A DNA stretch of 64,000 nt from Streptomyces sp. NA02950 (GTDB taxonomy: Bacteria > Actinomycetota > Actinomycetes > Streptomycetales > Streptomycetaceae). The position numbers and the translations under genes are program-made. How positions within the stretch are numbered: the stretch's first letter is position 1; the number at the start of each line of letters is the position of its first letter. Where the stretch lies: positions 9,206,001 through 9,270,000 of the forward strand of contig NZ_CP054916.1 in assembly GCF_013364155.1 (NCBI RefSeq). The letters run 5' to 3'. Below are positions 44,076-52,888 of this stretch, one piece after another. The notes beneath the pieces were generated by a model that worked only from the letters and a program-made list of their open reading frames with translations, was not told where the DNA came from and did not search any database.

Positions 44076-45254
44076 TCACAAGCCGAAGACCGACCTGAAG
44101 GACGGGTCTTTGAGGGCCGGCCGGTCGGCCCTGAACGGCTCGATCGGGTACCGGGACCTGCCCTCGACGACCAGTTGGGACAGGATCTCACCGAACAGCC
44201 CGGCGAACTTGGCCGCGTGGCCGGCACCGATACCGACGACGACCCTGGGATTCCCGGGCATCGCGTCGATGACGAAGTTGCGGTCCGGCGGCATGTCGTA
44301 GATGCACGTCTTGCTGTACAGCTCGAATCCCGCGGCCTCCGGAAGGCGTTCGCGCAGGAACGTTTCCAGCAACTCCGTCTCCTCGGCGACCGGCTCCAGC
44401 GAGCGGGTCTGGTGGGTGACGAACCGGCCGGACATGTCCCGGGCGATCTTGACCGCGACTTCGCCGTACACCGGGAAGCCGTAGAAGAGCGTCGGGCCGT
44501 ACCAGCCCCACACCGGGAAGGCCTCGGGAGTGAAGTCCCGCAGGACCTTGGGGACGAAGTAGGCGACCTGTTCCTGGCTGATCGTGGTGCGCCAGGTCTG
44601 GCCCACCTCGGCCAGGATGTCGTCGGACCACGCGCCGGCGGCGACCACCACATCACGGGCGACCACGGACCCGCCGTCGTCGGTGTGTACGCGCACCGCG
44701 TCCGTGAGCGTCTCGATGCGGACCGCCCGTGTGCGGGGCCGGAACGTCACGCCCAGAGCCGCGGCGAGCGCACGGTGAGTCTGCCCGGCCTTGCCGATAT
44801 CGACCAGACCCATGTCGCGTGTGAAGGTCACCTCGGCGGGCTCCTCGACGCGCCACTGCGGATAGTGCTCGGCGAGCCGGGCGTTGTCCCAGCGCTCGTA
44901 GGCGTGCCCCTGATCGTCGAGAACCTTGCGGTACCGGGCGATCATCTCCTCGCCGGGAGTTCCCTTCAGACCGATCTCGACGCCGCCGGTACGCAGGAGC
45001 ACCTGCTGGCCGCTCTCCTTGGCGAGCCGGTCCCAGTTGTCGAAGGCGGCCTGGGTGAGCCGTCCGTAGGCGTTGTCGTGGTAGCTGTGCCGGATCGCCC
45101 GTGAATGGTCCTGCGAGGCGCCGTTTCCATGACCGAGGTCGTACTGCTCCAGGACGACCACGTCCGTTTGTCCCCGTTCTGCGAGCCAGTAGGCGGTCGC
45201 GCTGCCGATCGCTCCCGCACCGACAACGACGGTCTGTGCGTCCACTGTCGTCAT
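44076..45254 (-). CDS. monomeric sarcosine oxidase / N-methyltryptophan oxidase-like flavoenzyme
   Basis: The 392-residue DAO-family enzyme starts QTVVVGAGAIGSATAYWLAERG. It carries the sequence YSKTCIYDMPPDRNFVIDAMP, equivalent to the covalent-flavin Cys region of monomeric sarcosine oxidase and of N-methyltryptophan oxidase (C-x-Y-x5-D-x-x-F-I-I-D pattern). GIGAGHAAKFAGLFGEILSQLV is the usual C-terminal FAD stretch. These enzymes oxidise N-methyl amino acids to formaldehyde, the free amino acid and hydrogen peroxide. The ATG at 45254 follows GGAG. It converges with the PaaX gene and follows the PucR gene on the same strand. The exact amino acid is unknown. Confidence 0.85.
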   Translation of the reverse strand: MTTVDAQTVVVGAGAIGSATAYWLAERGQTDVVVLEQYDLGHGNGASQDHSRAIRHSYHDNAYGRLTQAAFDNWDRLAKESGQQVLLRTGGVEIGLKGTPGEEMIARYRKVLDDQGHAYERWDNARLAEHYPQWRVEEPAEVTFTRDMGLVDIGKAGQTHRALAAALGVTFRPRTRAVRIETLTDAVRVHTDDGGSVVARDVVVAAGAWSDDILAEVGQTWRTTISQEQVAYFVPKVLRDFTPEAFPVWGWYGPTLFYGFPVYGEVAVKIARDMSGRFVTHQTRSLEPVAEETELLETFLRERLPEAAGFELYSKTCIYDMPPDRNFVIDAMPGNPRVVVGIGAGHAAKFAGLFGEILSQLVVEGRSRYPIEPFRADRPALKDPSFRSVFGL

Positions 45255-45396
45255 GAGCACTCCATATCTCCTCGCGAGCCGACGGGCGCGGGGCCCGCAC
45301 GGTGCGTCGACGGTATGGCTCATGACGACGGCGCCGACTCGGGCGACCGTCGAGACCTGCGGGGGAGGGCTTCCTACAGCTGTCGTAGTCCGGGGT

Positions 45397-46626
45397 TCAC
45401 ACGGTCGTGCTCGCGGCGGCCACGGGGTGGGGAGTGGCCGGCTTGATGCGGGCCACCTGCGGGACGAGTTCGGCGAAGAGCAGAGCCATGTGCAGGCGGA
45501 GGCGGTCGTCGCCGCTGGACAGGTCGACGCCCAGCGCCCGTTCGACGTTCGTCAGCCGCCAGTAGAGCGTCGTGCGGTGGATGTGCAGGTCGGCCGCTGT
45601 CTTCTGAACGTTGCCTCCGTGGCCGAGGTAGGAGCGGACCGTGCATTCGTACATCTCGTTGCCGGAGTCCCAGAGCGCCGAGATGCCCGGACACAGCCGT
45701 TCCAGCCCGCTCAGGCTTCGATCGAGGTGCTGGAACGCCGAGTAGGCGCCGAGTTCGCACCAGTCGGACATCCCGGCGGAACCGGCCGCGACACCGCAGA
45801 CATCCGCGGCGTACCGCGCGTCCTCGCGGGCCTCCCGCACCCGTTCGAGGCAGTCGACGCCACTGCGCGTGCCGACGATGTGCTCGCGGGCGCTCCGCCG
45901 CAGAGCGCCGAGGACGGACTCGCGCTGTGTCCCGGAGGCGATCAGCACGAGTTCCACGTCACGTGGGGTGCCACACAGGACGGCTCGGCGCGGGGCGCGG
46001 CGGCGCACCTCGCCCGCAAGCCGGCGCAGGTCGGTCAGAGCACTGGGGCCCCCCGCCCTGACCGGGTGCGTCCGGCGGGCGCGGACCACGGCGACCACAT
46101 ACGACGGGGCGTCCTCGATCACGTCCAGCTCGCGGATGCTCTCCGCGGCGCGCTCGTGCACCCGGGGGTCCGGCCGCAGCAGGTTGTCGACCAGCCGTCG
46201 CACCCCTTCCATCTCCTGGGAGTCCTGCGCGACACGGTCGCTCAGCAGGCGGCTCGCCTCTTCCGCGTGTGCCAGTGCTACGCCGACCTGGTCCGGGGTG
46301 AGGACGGGATCGTCGATGAGCCACAGGGAGCCGAGGTGCAGCCCCTGGTCCAGCAGCGGGATCACCAGCCGGGGCAGCGTGCCCAGCTCGTCGTTGCGCG
46401 GGATACGGACCGGTCCACGCGCGCGCTGGACCCCCTGCGCGGTGATGAACGCGCGGATCCTGTGGCTCGTGCGCCGCTGGAGCACCGCGTCGATCCGCGA
46501 CTGGTCGACCCGTCCCAGCTGGGCGCTGACAGCCAGGAGGCGCAGTGCCGAATCGTCGATGACGACCGACCGTTCCAGGCGCTCGGCGAGTTGCTCGACG
46601 ATGAACTGCAGGCGATCTTCCACCAT
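45397..46626 (-). CDS. PucR/CdaR-family transcriptional regulator
   Basis: The 409-residue protein has an N-terminal sensory domain with a GAF-like layout (VVIDDSALRLLAVSAQLGRVD ... LPRLVIPLLDQGLHLGSLWLIDD), a GGDEF-related middle (YVVAVVRARR...VELVLIASG) and a C-terminal PucR helix-turn-helix (GGNVQKTAADLHIHRTTLYWRLTNVERALGVDL). Such regulators often activate catabolic operons next to them. The ATG at 46626 follows GAGGAG. It is divergent from the Rieske operon and upstream of the sarcosine-oxidase-like gene. It is my candidate for binding the ACATCTGTCG motif. Confidence 0.87.
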   Translation of the reverse strand: MVEDRLQFIVEQLAERLERSVVIDDSALRLLAVSAQLGRVDQSRIDAVLQRRTSHRIRAFITAQGVQRARGPVRIPRNDELGTLPRLVIPLLDQGLHLGSLWLIDDPVLTPDQVGVALAHAEEASRLLSDRVAQDSQEMEGVRRLVDNLLRPDPRVHERAAESIRELDVIEDAPSYVVAVVRARRTHPVRAGGPSALTDLRRLAGEVRRRAPRRAVLCGTPRDVELVLIASGTQRESVLGALRRSAREHIVGTRSGVDCLERVREAREDARYAADVCGVAAGSAGMSDWCELGAYSAFQHLDRSLSGLERLCPGISALWDSGNEMYECTVRSYLGHGGNVQKTAADLHIHRTTLYWRLTNVERALGVDLSSGDDRLRLHMALLFAELVPQVARIKPATPHPVAAASTTV

Positions 46627-46926
46627 CGAACGCTCCTCAACCACCACTCCTACGTCCGTTGAGGCCACGATAGGTGTCGTCGTGTGGCACGCCGAGACGC
46701 GGGAGATAACCATCGCGTAACTCGCTCGCCAACTTGGTGAGGGTTTCCCTACCTGATCATTTTCCTGCGAGAACCTGGGGCGCCGAGAAGCGTGTGACTC
46801 GTGCCGCTCCTACATCTGTCGATACGGGCGCCGGACAACTCCCGACTTCTGCTGGACGCCGGTGATATTCCCCTCTGACTAGCGTCTCGGGTTGTCACCA
46901 GCCCACTCGGAGATGCGGGAGTCTCA
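46627..46926. other. divergent promoter region, PucR regulator / Rieske operon
   Basis: No gene seen. It contains the ACATCTGTCG motif (46810-46824) and, nearer the Rieske gene, TAGCGT at 46880-46885 as a possible -10 element. No good -35 partner was found. Confidence 0.45.
46810..46824. promoter_or_regulatory. ACATCTGTCG motif, copy 2
   Basis: CTACATCTGTCGATA followed by CGGGCGCC. The copy at 49629 is also followed by GGCGCC, so the similarity extends beyond the 10-base core. It lies about 70 bases before the candidate -10 of the Rieske operon. Confidence 0.55.
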
Positions 46927-48060
46927 GTGACCGCCACCCAGGATTCCGTCCTTGCCCCCACGTTGAGCAGCCGCTATTACACCGACAGTGCTGTCTTCGA
47001 GGCAGAGAACCAACACATCTTTGAGCGCCAGTGGTACTACGTCGGCCGCGCCGACGACATCCCGGCCCCTGGCCGTATCTTGCGCCGGCAGGTCGGCCGC
47101 GAGTCAGTGATCCTGGTGCGCGGACGCGACCAGGTCGTCCGCGGCTTCCTCAACGTCTGCCGGCACCGCGGCGCCCAGCTCTGCCTCACCGACACCGGTG
47201 ACGTGGGCAAGGCGATCCGGTGCCCGTACCACGCCTGGACCTACGGCCTGGACGGCAAGCTGCTCGCCGCGCCGAACTGGGAAGCGATGGAGAGCATGGA
47301 TCGCGAGGAGTACGGACTGCACACCGTGCATGTGGAGCAGTGGGAGGGCCTGCTGTGGGTGAACCTGGCCCCAAGCCCCACCCCGCTCATCGACCAGCTC
47401 CGTCCCCAGATCGAGGCCCGGCTCGCCGACTACTCCAAGTTCGAGCGGTACCGCCTCGGCGACCTGAAGGTCGGCGGCCGCGTGGAGTACGAGGTGGTGG
47501 CGAACTGGAAGCTGATCTACGAAAACTTCCAGGAGTGCTACCACTGCGGCACGATCCACCCCGAGCTGGTGCGGACCATTCCCGAGTTCCAGTCCCCGGC
47601 GATGGGCACCGGAGGCTACGACCCCACCGGTTACGCCATCGCCGGCGACCTGGAGTCCTTCTCGCTGACCGGCCGCACGGTGCTGCCCCGGCTGCCCCAC
47701 CTGCTGCCCGAGGACGACCGGCTCTACTACGGCATGGTCGTCCGACCCAACTGCTTCATCTCCCTGGTGTCGGACCATGTGATCGTCCACCGCTTCGAGC
47801 CGGTCGCGCCTGACCGGACCAGGGCGGTCTGCGAGTGGCTCTTCCCGGCGGATGTGGTCGACTCCGGTGACTACCAGGTGGACGACGCGGTCGCGCTGTT
47901 CAGCAAGGTCAACGAGCAGGACTTCGCCGCGGCCGAGTGGTGCCAGCCGAACATGTCCTCCCGGGCGTACCGGGAGGGCGGGGTGCTCGTGCCCAGTGAG
48001 CAGACCCAGATCGGCGTCTTCTACCAGTGGTACCTGTCCTCGCTCGGAGACGCGGCGTGA
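46927..48060 (+). CDS. Rieske non-haem iron oxygenase, alpha subunit (N-demethylase-like)
   Basis: The 377-residue protein has the Rieske [2Fe-2S] motif CRHRGAQLC...CPYHAWTY (C-x-H ... C-x2-H, about residues 78-102). The mononuclear iron site lies in NWKLIYENFQECYHCGTIHPELV (two His plus a later Asp). The ECYHC..HPEL pattern is typical of the subgroup acting on quaternary amines (glycine betaine, stachydrine, carnitine), which releases formaldehyde. Start GTG at 46927 after GGGAG. The ferredoxin gene overlaps its stop (GTGA). The substrate is not determined; context suggests a methylated amino acid. Confidence 0.87.
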   Translation: MTATQDSVLAPTLSSRYYTDSAVFEAENQHIFERQWYYVGRADDIPAPGRILRRQVGRESVILVRGRDQVVRGFLNVCRHRGAQLCLTDTGDVGKAIRCPYHAWTYGLDGKLLAAPNWEAMESMDREEYGLHTVHVEQWEGLLWVNLAPSPTPLIDQLRPQIEARLADYSKFERYRLGDLKVGGRVEYEVVANWKLIYENFQECYHCGTIHPELVRTIPEFQSPAMGTGGYDPTGYAIAGDLESFSLTGRTVLPRLPHLLPEDDRLYYGMVVRPNCFISLVSDHVIVHRFEPVAPDRTRAVCEWLFPADVVDSGDYQVDDAVALFSKVNEQDFAAAEWCQPNMSSRAYREGGVLVPSEQTQIGVFYQWYLSSLGDAA

Positions 48061-48401
48061 GCGGGACGACGGACAGGCGGCACACCGAGGTGTTCGTCGC
48101 ATGCGTCGACGACATGGCCGATGGGGACGTGACCGTCGTCGAGCTGGATGTCCGCGTCGCGGTGTTCCGGGTGAACGGCGAGTTCTTCGCGATCGACGAC
48201 CGCTGCACCCACCAGGAGGCTCACCTCTCGGACGGCTTCGTCGAGGACAGCTGCATGGTCGAGTGCCCGCTGCACGCCTCGTGCTTCGACCTGCGGACAG
48301 GCCGCCCGTCGGGTCCCCCGGCGGTGCGCCCCGTCCGGACCCACCCGGTGATCGTACGCAATGGTTCGGTGTTCGTCTCGGCGACGGGGGCGGCGCCATG
48401 A
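48057..48401 (+). CDS. Rieske-type [2Fe-2S] ferredoxin
   Basis: The 114-residue protein has CTHQEAHLSDGFVEDSCMVECPLHASCFDLRTG, giving the C-x-H and C-x2-H ligands of a Rieske cluster. It resembles bacterial oxygenase ferredoxins (BphF/NirD-like). It would carry electrons from the reductase that follows to the oxygenase before it. Start GTG overlaps the oxygenase stop, and its own stop overlaps the reductase start (ATGA). Confidence 0.9.
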   Translation: MSGTTDRRHTEVFVACVDDMADGDVTVVELDVRVAVFRVNGEFFAIDDRCTHQEAHLSDGFVEDSCMVECPLHASCFDLRTGRPSGPPAVRPVRTHPVIVRNGSVFVSATGAAP

Positions 48402-49594
48402 CCGGTTCGGTCGTCGTCATCGGCGCCTCCCTGGCCGGTGTCAGCACCGCCCGGGCGCTGCGCGGCCACGGGTTCGACGGTGAGATCACAGTGATCGGCG
48501 CGGAGGAGCACGAGCCCTACGACCGGCCACCACTGTCCAAGGCACTGCTCGCCGGGCGGGCAGAGGCTGCCGACCTCGCACTGGTCAGTGCTGACGAGGA
48601 CCTCCGCGTGCGGATGATCCTTGGCCGCCGCGCGACCGGGCTGCGGCCCGGCGACCGGACCGTGCTGCTGGACGACGAGTCATCCGTCACCGCGGACGCG
48701 GTGGTCGTCGCGACTGGTGCGCGGCCACGGACCATCCCGCTGCCGTCACCCGGCCGGGGTGTGCATGTCCTGCGGTCCCTGGACGACGCGCGCCGTCTCG
48801 CGGCGGACCTCCGGCCCGGCGCCCGACTGGTCGTGATCGGCGGCGGGTTCATCGGCTGCGAGGTCGCCGCGACCAGTCGCGGGCTGGGGCTCGACGTGAC
48901 GATCGTGGAGGCGGCGCTGAAGCCCCTGGCCGGGGCCCTCGGGCCCGAGGTGGCCGACGGCCTCATGCGGCTGCACCGCGAGCAGGGGATCCGCGTGGAG
49001 TGTGGCGTCGGCGTCACGGCGATCCGGGGATCGGACCGACCGACCGGCGTGGTTCTTGGGGACGGGCGTGAGTTGGCAGCCGATGTGGTGCTACTGGCAG
49101 TGGGCGCGGTCCCGGAAACCGGCTGGCTGCGCGGGTCCGGCGTGGCGCTGGCCCCGGACGGCTCGGTGGCCTGCGACGCGCAGTGCAGGACCACGGTGCC
49201 GTCGGTGTTCGCGGTGGGCGACGTCGCGTCCGCCGAGCACCGGTTCCTGGGCGGCCCCGCGCGGGTCGAGCACTGGTCCAACGCCGTGGAGAACGCGGAC
49301 GTGGCAGCCGCGGCCCTGCTCGGGCTGCCGGGCGGCATGGTGGGAGACAATCCTCCGTATTTCTGGTCCGATCAGTATAATCACCGCTTGCAGCTTGCGG
49401 GGCGCCCTTCCCCGGGAGACACACTGACGCTCGTCGACGGCGAACTGACCGGTGTGGGCTTCGCGGGCAGGTACGAACGCACCACGGCGGCAGGGGTCGT
49501 CACGACCGCGGTGGTGGCGCTCGACCGCCCGCGCCCGTTCGCCCACCTCCGCCGCGGCCTCGTTTCACGCTCCGCGGGAAGGCGCGCGAGCTGA
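48398..49594 (+). CDS. FAD-dependent ferredoxin reductase
   Basis: This is a 398-residue pyridine-nucleotide-disulphide-type reductase of the oxygenase-coupled kind. It has an FAD fold at the N-terminus (VVVIGASLAGVSTARALRGHGFDGEITVIGAEEHEPYDRPPLSK), an NAD fold (ARLVVIGGGFIGCEVAATSRGLGLDVTIVE), the FAD motif VFAVGDVAS and a C-terminal reductase domain (PPYFWSDQYNHRLQLAG). It supplies electrons from NAD(P)H to the Rieske ferredoxin. It is the third gene of the three-component oxygenase operon. Confidence 0.9.
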   Translation: MTGSVVVIGASLAGVSTARALRGHGFDGEITVIGAEEHEPYDRPPLSKALLAGRAEAADLALVSADEDLRVRMILGRRATGLRPGDRTVLLDDESSVTADAVVVATGARPRTIPLPSPGRGVHVLRSLDDARRLAADLRPGARLVVIGGGFIGCEVAATSRGLGLDVTIVEAALKPLAGALGPEVADGLMRLHREQGIRVECGVGVTAIRGSDRPTGVVLGDGRELAADVVLLAVGAVPETGWLRGSGVALAPDGSVACDAQCRTTVPSVFAVGDVASAEHRFLGGPARVEHWSNAVENADVAAAALLGLPGGMVGDNPPYFWSDQYNHRLQLAGRPSPGDTLTLVDGELTGVGFAGRYERTTAAGVVTTAVVALDRPRPFAHLRRGLVSRSAGRRAS

Positions 49595-49628
49595 GAAGAC
49601 ACTCCACGACAACCACGGCGACCGGCTC

Positions 49629-49665
49629 CGACATCTGTCGAAACCCGGGGCGCCATCTTTCGACA
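49629..49665. promoter_or_regulatory. ACATCTGTCG motif, copy 3, with a degenerate second half-site
   Basis: CGACATCTGTCG (49629-49640) has perfect arms (CGACA/TGTCG) around TC, followed by AAAC. A related CCATCTTTCGACA lies about 22 bases on, at 49653-49665. Both lie in the 169-base gap before the ABC-importer operon. Confidence 0.55.
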
Positions 49666-49763
49666 CCGGCACGACGTCGTCGCGGTGCCCGGTTGGGACC
49701 ATTCTGCGACACCACCACAGCGGCAGCGCCAGACAACCCCGCACAGGCGGGGCGAGTGGAGAC

Positions 49764-50630
49764 ATGATGCAGGACAGCACGGAAGCCACGACAACCCTAG
49801 GCGCTGTCGTGCCCACGACAGCGCCCGATGTACTCCTCAGCCTGTCGCGGCTGTCCAAGACGTTCCGCCCACACCGGCACGCCGCGGTGCCGGTGCTGCG
49901 TGGAGTGGATCTCGAAGTGCGCCGCGGAGAGGCGATCGCCGTGATCGGCCCCAGCGGGTCGGGCAAGAGCACCGCCCTGCGATGTATCAACCTGCTGGAA
50001 CGGCCGGACGGCGGCTCGATCAGGCTGGACGGAAAGCCCGTCTTCGAGGCCCGCGACACCGGCCCAGCAGTCAGCCCGTCCGTGCGCCAGCTGCGCGATC
50101 TGCGACGCAGGGTCGGGATGGTGTTCCAGGGCTTCCACCTGTTCCCCACCATGTCGGTGCTGGCCAACGTGACCATGCCCCAGGTCCGCAGCCTCGGCCG
50201 GACCGGTCCCGACGCCGAGCGCCGGTCCCTGGAACTGCTGGAAAAGGTGGGGCTCGCCGACAAGGCACACGCCCGGCCCCAGACCCTCTCCGGCGGACAG
50301 CAGCAGCGGGTCGCCATTGCCCGGGCACTGGCGCTCGATCCGGAGATCATGCTGTTCGACGAACCCACCTCGGCCATCGACCCCGAGCTGCGGATCGAGG
50401 TTCTCCGGGTGATGCGCGGACTCGCTGCGGCGGGCATGACGATGATCGTCGTCACGCATGAACTTCAGTTCGCGCGACAGGTCGCCGACCGGATCGTCTT
50501 CTTCGACGCCGGCAGGATTCTTGAGTGCGGCCCTCCCGAGCAGGTTCTGGACCGGCCGCGGCATGAACGCGTACGCGGTTTCCTGACCGCGGTCAGCGGT
50601 GCGCTGGAGGAGGGTACTGAAAATGCTTGA
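49764..50630 (+). CDS. polar amino-acid ABC importer, ATP-binding protein
   Basis: The 288-residue ATPase has Walker A GPSGSGKST, Q-loop VFQGFHLFPTMSVL, signature LSGGQQQRVAIARALALDPEI, Walker B MLFDEPTSAID and switch His in VTHELQF. It groups with GlnQ/HisP-type ATPases of the polar amino-acid family. I choose the ATG at 49764 (GTGGAGA upstream), although a second ATG follows at 49767. An N-terminal tail of about 28 residues precedes the domain. It overlaps the first permease gene by 8 bases. Confidence 0.92.
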   Translation: MMQDSTEATTTLGAVVPTTAPDVLLSLSRLSKTFRPHRHAAVPVLRGVDLEVRRGEAIAVIGPSGSGKSTALRCINLLERPDGGSIRLDGKPVFEARDTGPAVSPSVRQLRDLRRRVGMVFQGFHLFPTMSVLANVTMPQVRSLGRTGPDAERRSLELLEKVGLADKAHARPQTLSGGQQQRVAIARALALDPEIMLFDEPTSAIDPELRIEVLRVMRGLAAAGMTMIVVTHELQFARQVADRIVFFDAGRILECGPPEQVLDRPRHERVRGFLTAVSGALEEGTENA

Positions 50631-51246
50631 GTTTCTGGCCCAGGGCATCGTCACGACCGTGCAGGTCACGCTGGGCGCCTTCGCCGTCGCCGTGGTGCTC
50701 GGAGCCCTGGTCACGGTCGCCCGGCGCAGCCCCGCGAAGGCGGTGCGGATCATCGGCGGCGTCTACGTGGCCGTACTCCGCGGTGTACCGCCGGTCGCCT
50801 GGCTGCTGGTGGCGTACTACGGATTCGGCGGGGTGGTCTCCCTGCCTCCGCTCGGGGCCGCGGTGGTCGCGCTGGGGCTGGTCGGAGCCGCCTACATGGC
50901 CGAGATCTACCGGGCGGCGCTGGAGGCCGTGCCCCAGGGGCAGGTCGACGCGGCCGACGCGCTGGCCCTCAGCCGCTGGGACAAGTACCGGCTGGTGCTG
51001 CTGCCGAACACGGCGGCGCTGCTGGCGGCGTCCACCGCCTCGTACGCCATCTCCCTGCTCAAGGACAGCGCGCTGGCCTCGCTGCTCTCCGTTGCCGAGC
51101 TGACCTTCCGGGCAAACCAGTACCGCCAAGCACTCGGCCAGCCGATCCAGGTCTTCGCCATCGCGTCGGCCTTCTACGTCATTCTCAGCGTGCTCGTGGC
51201 CGTGCCTGCCCGCCACGTCGAGCAGCGGATCCTGGAGAGGCACTGA
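50623..51246 (+). CDS. polar amino-acid ABC importer, permease 1
   Basis: The 207-residue membrane protein belongs to the HisM/GlnP family, with a periplasmic-facing N-terminus and the permease EAA loop (YRAALEAVPQGQVDAADALALSRWDKYRLVLLPNTA). It probably has five membrane helices. Strong ribosome site GGAGGAGG before the ATG. Its stop overlaps the start of the second permease (TGATG). Confidence 0.9.
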   Translation: MLEFLAQGIVTTVQVTLGAFAVAVVLGALVTVARRSPAKAVRIIGGVYVAVLRGVPPVAWLLVAYYGFGGVVSLPPLGAAVVALGLVGAAYMAEIYRAALEAVPQGQVDAADALALSRWDKYRLVLLPNTAALLAASTASYAISLLKDSALASLLSVAELTFRANQYRQALGQPIQVFAIASAFYVILSVLVAVPARHVEQRILERH

Positions 51247-51941
51247 TGGACAAGTTGCTCCACGACGTCACCCTGCTGCTCCCGGGGTTCATGACGACCG
51301 TCTGGCTCACCGCTCTGACCCTCGCGATGGCACTGCCGCTCGCCGTCGTGATCGCGGTCGGCCTGCGCAGCCGGAGCCGGTGCCTGACCATCCCGCTGAT
51401 CGTCGTGATCGAGGTGCTCCGGGGCATGCCCGCCCTGGTGACCCTGTACTTCGTCTACTACGGCCTTCCCGCGGTCGAGATCGTGCTCAACGACACCTTG
51501 AGCATCTGTGTCGCGTTCGGGCTGACCTTCGTCGCCTACACCGCCCCCATCCTGTCCGCAGCGATCGCGACCGTGCCTCGCCAGCACATCGAGGCAGGGG
51601 ACGCGCTGGGGCTCTCGCGCTGGACCGTGACCACAAGAATCGTCCTGCCCCAGGCCGTCCGTGCCTCACTCCCCCCGTTGATCTCCTGGACGGTGATCCT
51701 TTTCCAGGGAACCTCGCTGGCGAGCGTAGTCGGTGCCTCCGACCTGTTCGCCCGGGCCACGAGCCTCGGCGCCCAGCAGTTCGCCTACACCTACTACATC
51801 GTCCTGGCCGCAGTGTTCTACGCCGCGCTCAGCATCCCGTTCCTGGCCCTCGCCGCACACGTGCAGCGACGCCGCGGTGGCCGGGGCCTTCGCGACGCGA
51901 TGCGATCGCGAGTCCGGCCCTCGAAAGCAGCATCCGCCTGA
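51246..51941 (+). CDS. polar amino-acid ABC importer, permease 2
   Basis: The 231-residue HisM/GlnP-type permease has VLRGMPALVTLYFVYYG, SAAIATVPRQHIEAGDALGLSRWTVTTRIVLPQAVRASLPPLI as EAA loop, and FQGTSLASVVGASDLF. With permease 1 it forms the heterodimeric channel. It ends in a basic tail (RRRGGRGLRDAMRSR). Confidence 0.9.
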   Translation: MDKLLHDVTLLLPGFMTTVWLTALTLAMALPLAVVIAVGLRSRSRCLTIPLIVVIEVLRGMPALVTLYFVYYGLPAVEIVLNDTLSICVAFGLTFVAYTAPILSAAIATVPRQHIEAGDALGLSRWTVTTRIVLPQAVRASLPPLISWTVILFQGTSLASVVGASDLFARATSLGAQQFAYTYYIVLAAVFYAALSIPFLALAAHVQRRRGGRGLRDAMRSRVRPSKAASA

Positions 51942-51977
51942 CAGTTGCTCCCCTCTTCACGCAAAGGCAGATACACC

Positions 51978-52835
51978 ATGCTCACACGCGTTTCCGCCAC
52001 GGCGGCCTGTGTCGCCGTGACCGTTTCGACACTGCTCCTCACCGGATGTGGCGGCTCGGCGAAGAACTCCTCAGGCAAGGTGGCCGCTGACTGCAAGCCC
52101 GCGCACACCTTCGGCACCGTGAAGCCGAAGACGCTCACGGTTGGAGTGATCTCCTCGCTGCCGTACTCCTCGGTCAATCCAGTCTCCGGGAAGTGGGAGG
52201 GAATCGATGCCGAATTCGGCGCCGCGATAGCGGCGAAGGAATGCCTGACCGTGACCACGGTCGCCGTCAGCGGCGCCGACGCGATCCAGAGCCTGGACTC
52301 GGGCAAGGTCGACCTGCTGTCGGCGGGGGCCTACATCACGCCCGAGCGCGGCAGGGTCGTCGGGCAGACAAAGCCTCTTTACTACCAGTACACCGTGGTC
52401 GTATCCCGCAACTCCCTCGGCACCGTCGACCAGCTGCGCGGCCACCAGATCGGCGCGCTGTCGGGATCGGCGTACGTCCAACCACTGCGCACCTGGCTCG
52501 GGTCGAGCAAAGTCCATGAGTACCCGTCGACCGCGGATCTCCTCGCCGACGTGCAGAACAAGCGGCTCGACGTCGCAGTGACGGCGTCCGGCGAGGCGAA
52601 GTACCAACTGGCCAAGGCCGAGTACACCGGGCTCAGGGCGACCCGGTTGGCACCCAGCTCCGCCACCAAGAACCTACAGCCGATCTACGGCGTCAACATG
52701 CCCTACAAGAAGTCGAACACCGCCCTTGGCAGCGCGTTGAACGCCGACATCGCGGCATTGCGGGCGGGCGGAACCACTAAGAAGATCCTCACGAAGTGGA
52801 AGCAGAACGACCACCTGACGCTGAACGGCAAGTAG
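51978..52835 (+). CDS. amino-acid ABC importer, substrate-binding lipoprotein
   Basis: The 285-residue protein has a signal peptide and lipobox (VTVSTLLLTGCGGS), so it is anchored outside the membrane by Cys about 20. The SBP_bac_3 fold follows: LTVGVISSLPYSSVNPVSGKWEGIDAEFGAAIA, VDLLSAGAYITPERGRVVGQTKPLYY, and LRGHQIGALSGSAYVQPLRTWLG. Ligand contacts cannot be read for a particular amino acid. It lacks the usual R-D ligand pair in obvious form, so the ligand could be unusual. Start ATG at 51978 with AAAGGCAG upstream. Confidence 0.9.
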   Translation: MLTRVSATAACVAVTVSTLLLTGCGGSAKNSSGKVAADCKPAHTFGTVKPKTLTVGVISSLPYSSVNPVSGKWEGIDAEFGAAIAAKECLTVTTVAVSGADAIQSLDSGKVDLLSAGAYITPERGRVVGQTKPLYYQYTVVVSRNSLGTVDQLRGHQIGALSGSAYVQPLRTWLGSSKVHEYPSTADLLADVQNKRLDVAVTASGEAKYQLAKAEYTGLRATRLAPSSATKNLQPIYGVNMPYKKSNTALGSALNADIAALRAGGTTKKILTKWKQNDHLTLNGK

Positions 52836-52851
52836 TCGGGCGGAATCGGCG

Positions 52852-52888
52852 CCGGTGGCGACACTGCGACAGAGTGTGTTGCCACCGG
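52852..52888 (+). terminator. terminator of the ABC-importer operon
   Basis: CCGGTGGC-ACACT pairs with AGTGT-GCCACCGG, with a small bulge and a 7-base loop, 17 bases after the binding-protein stop. Confidence 0.65.
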
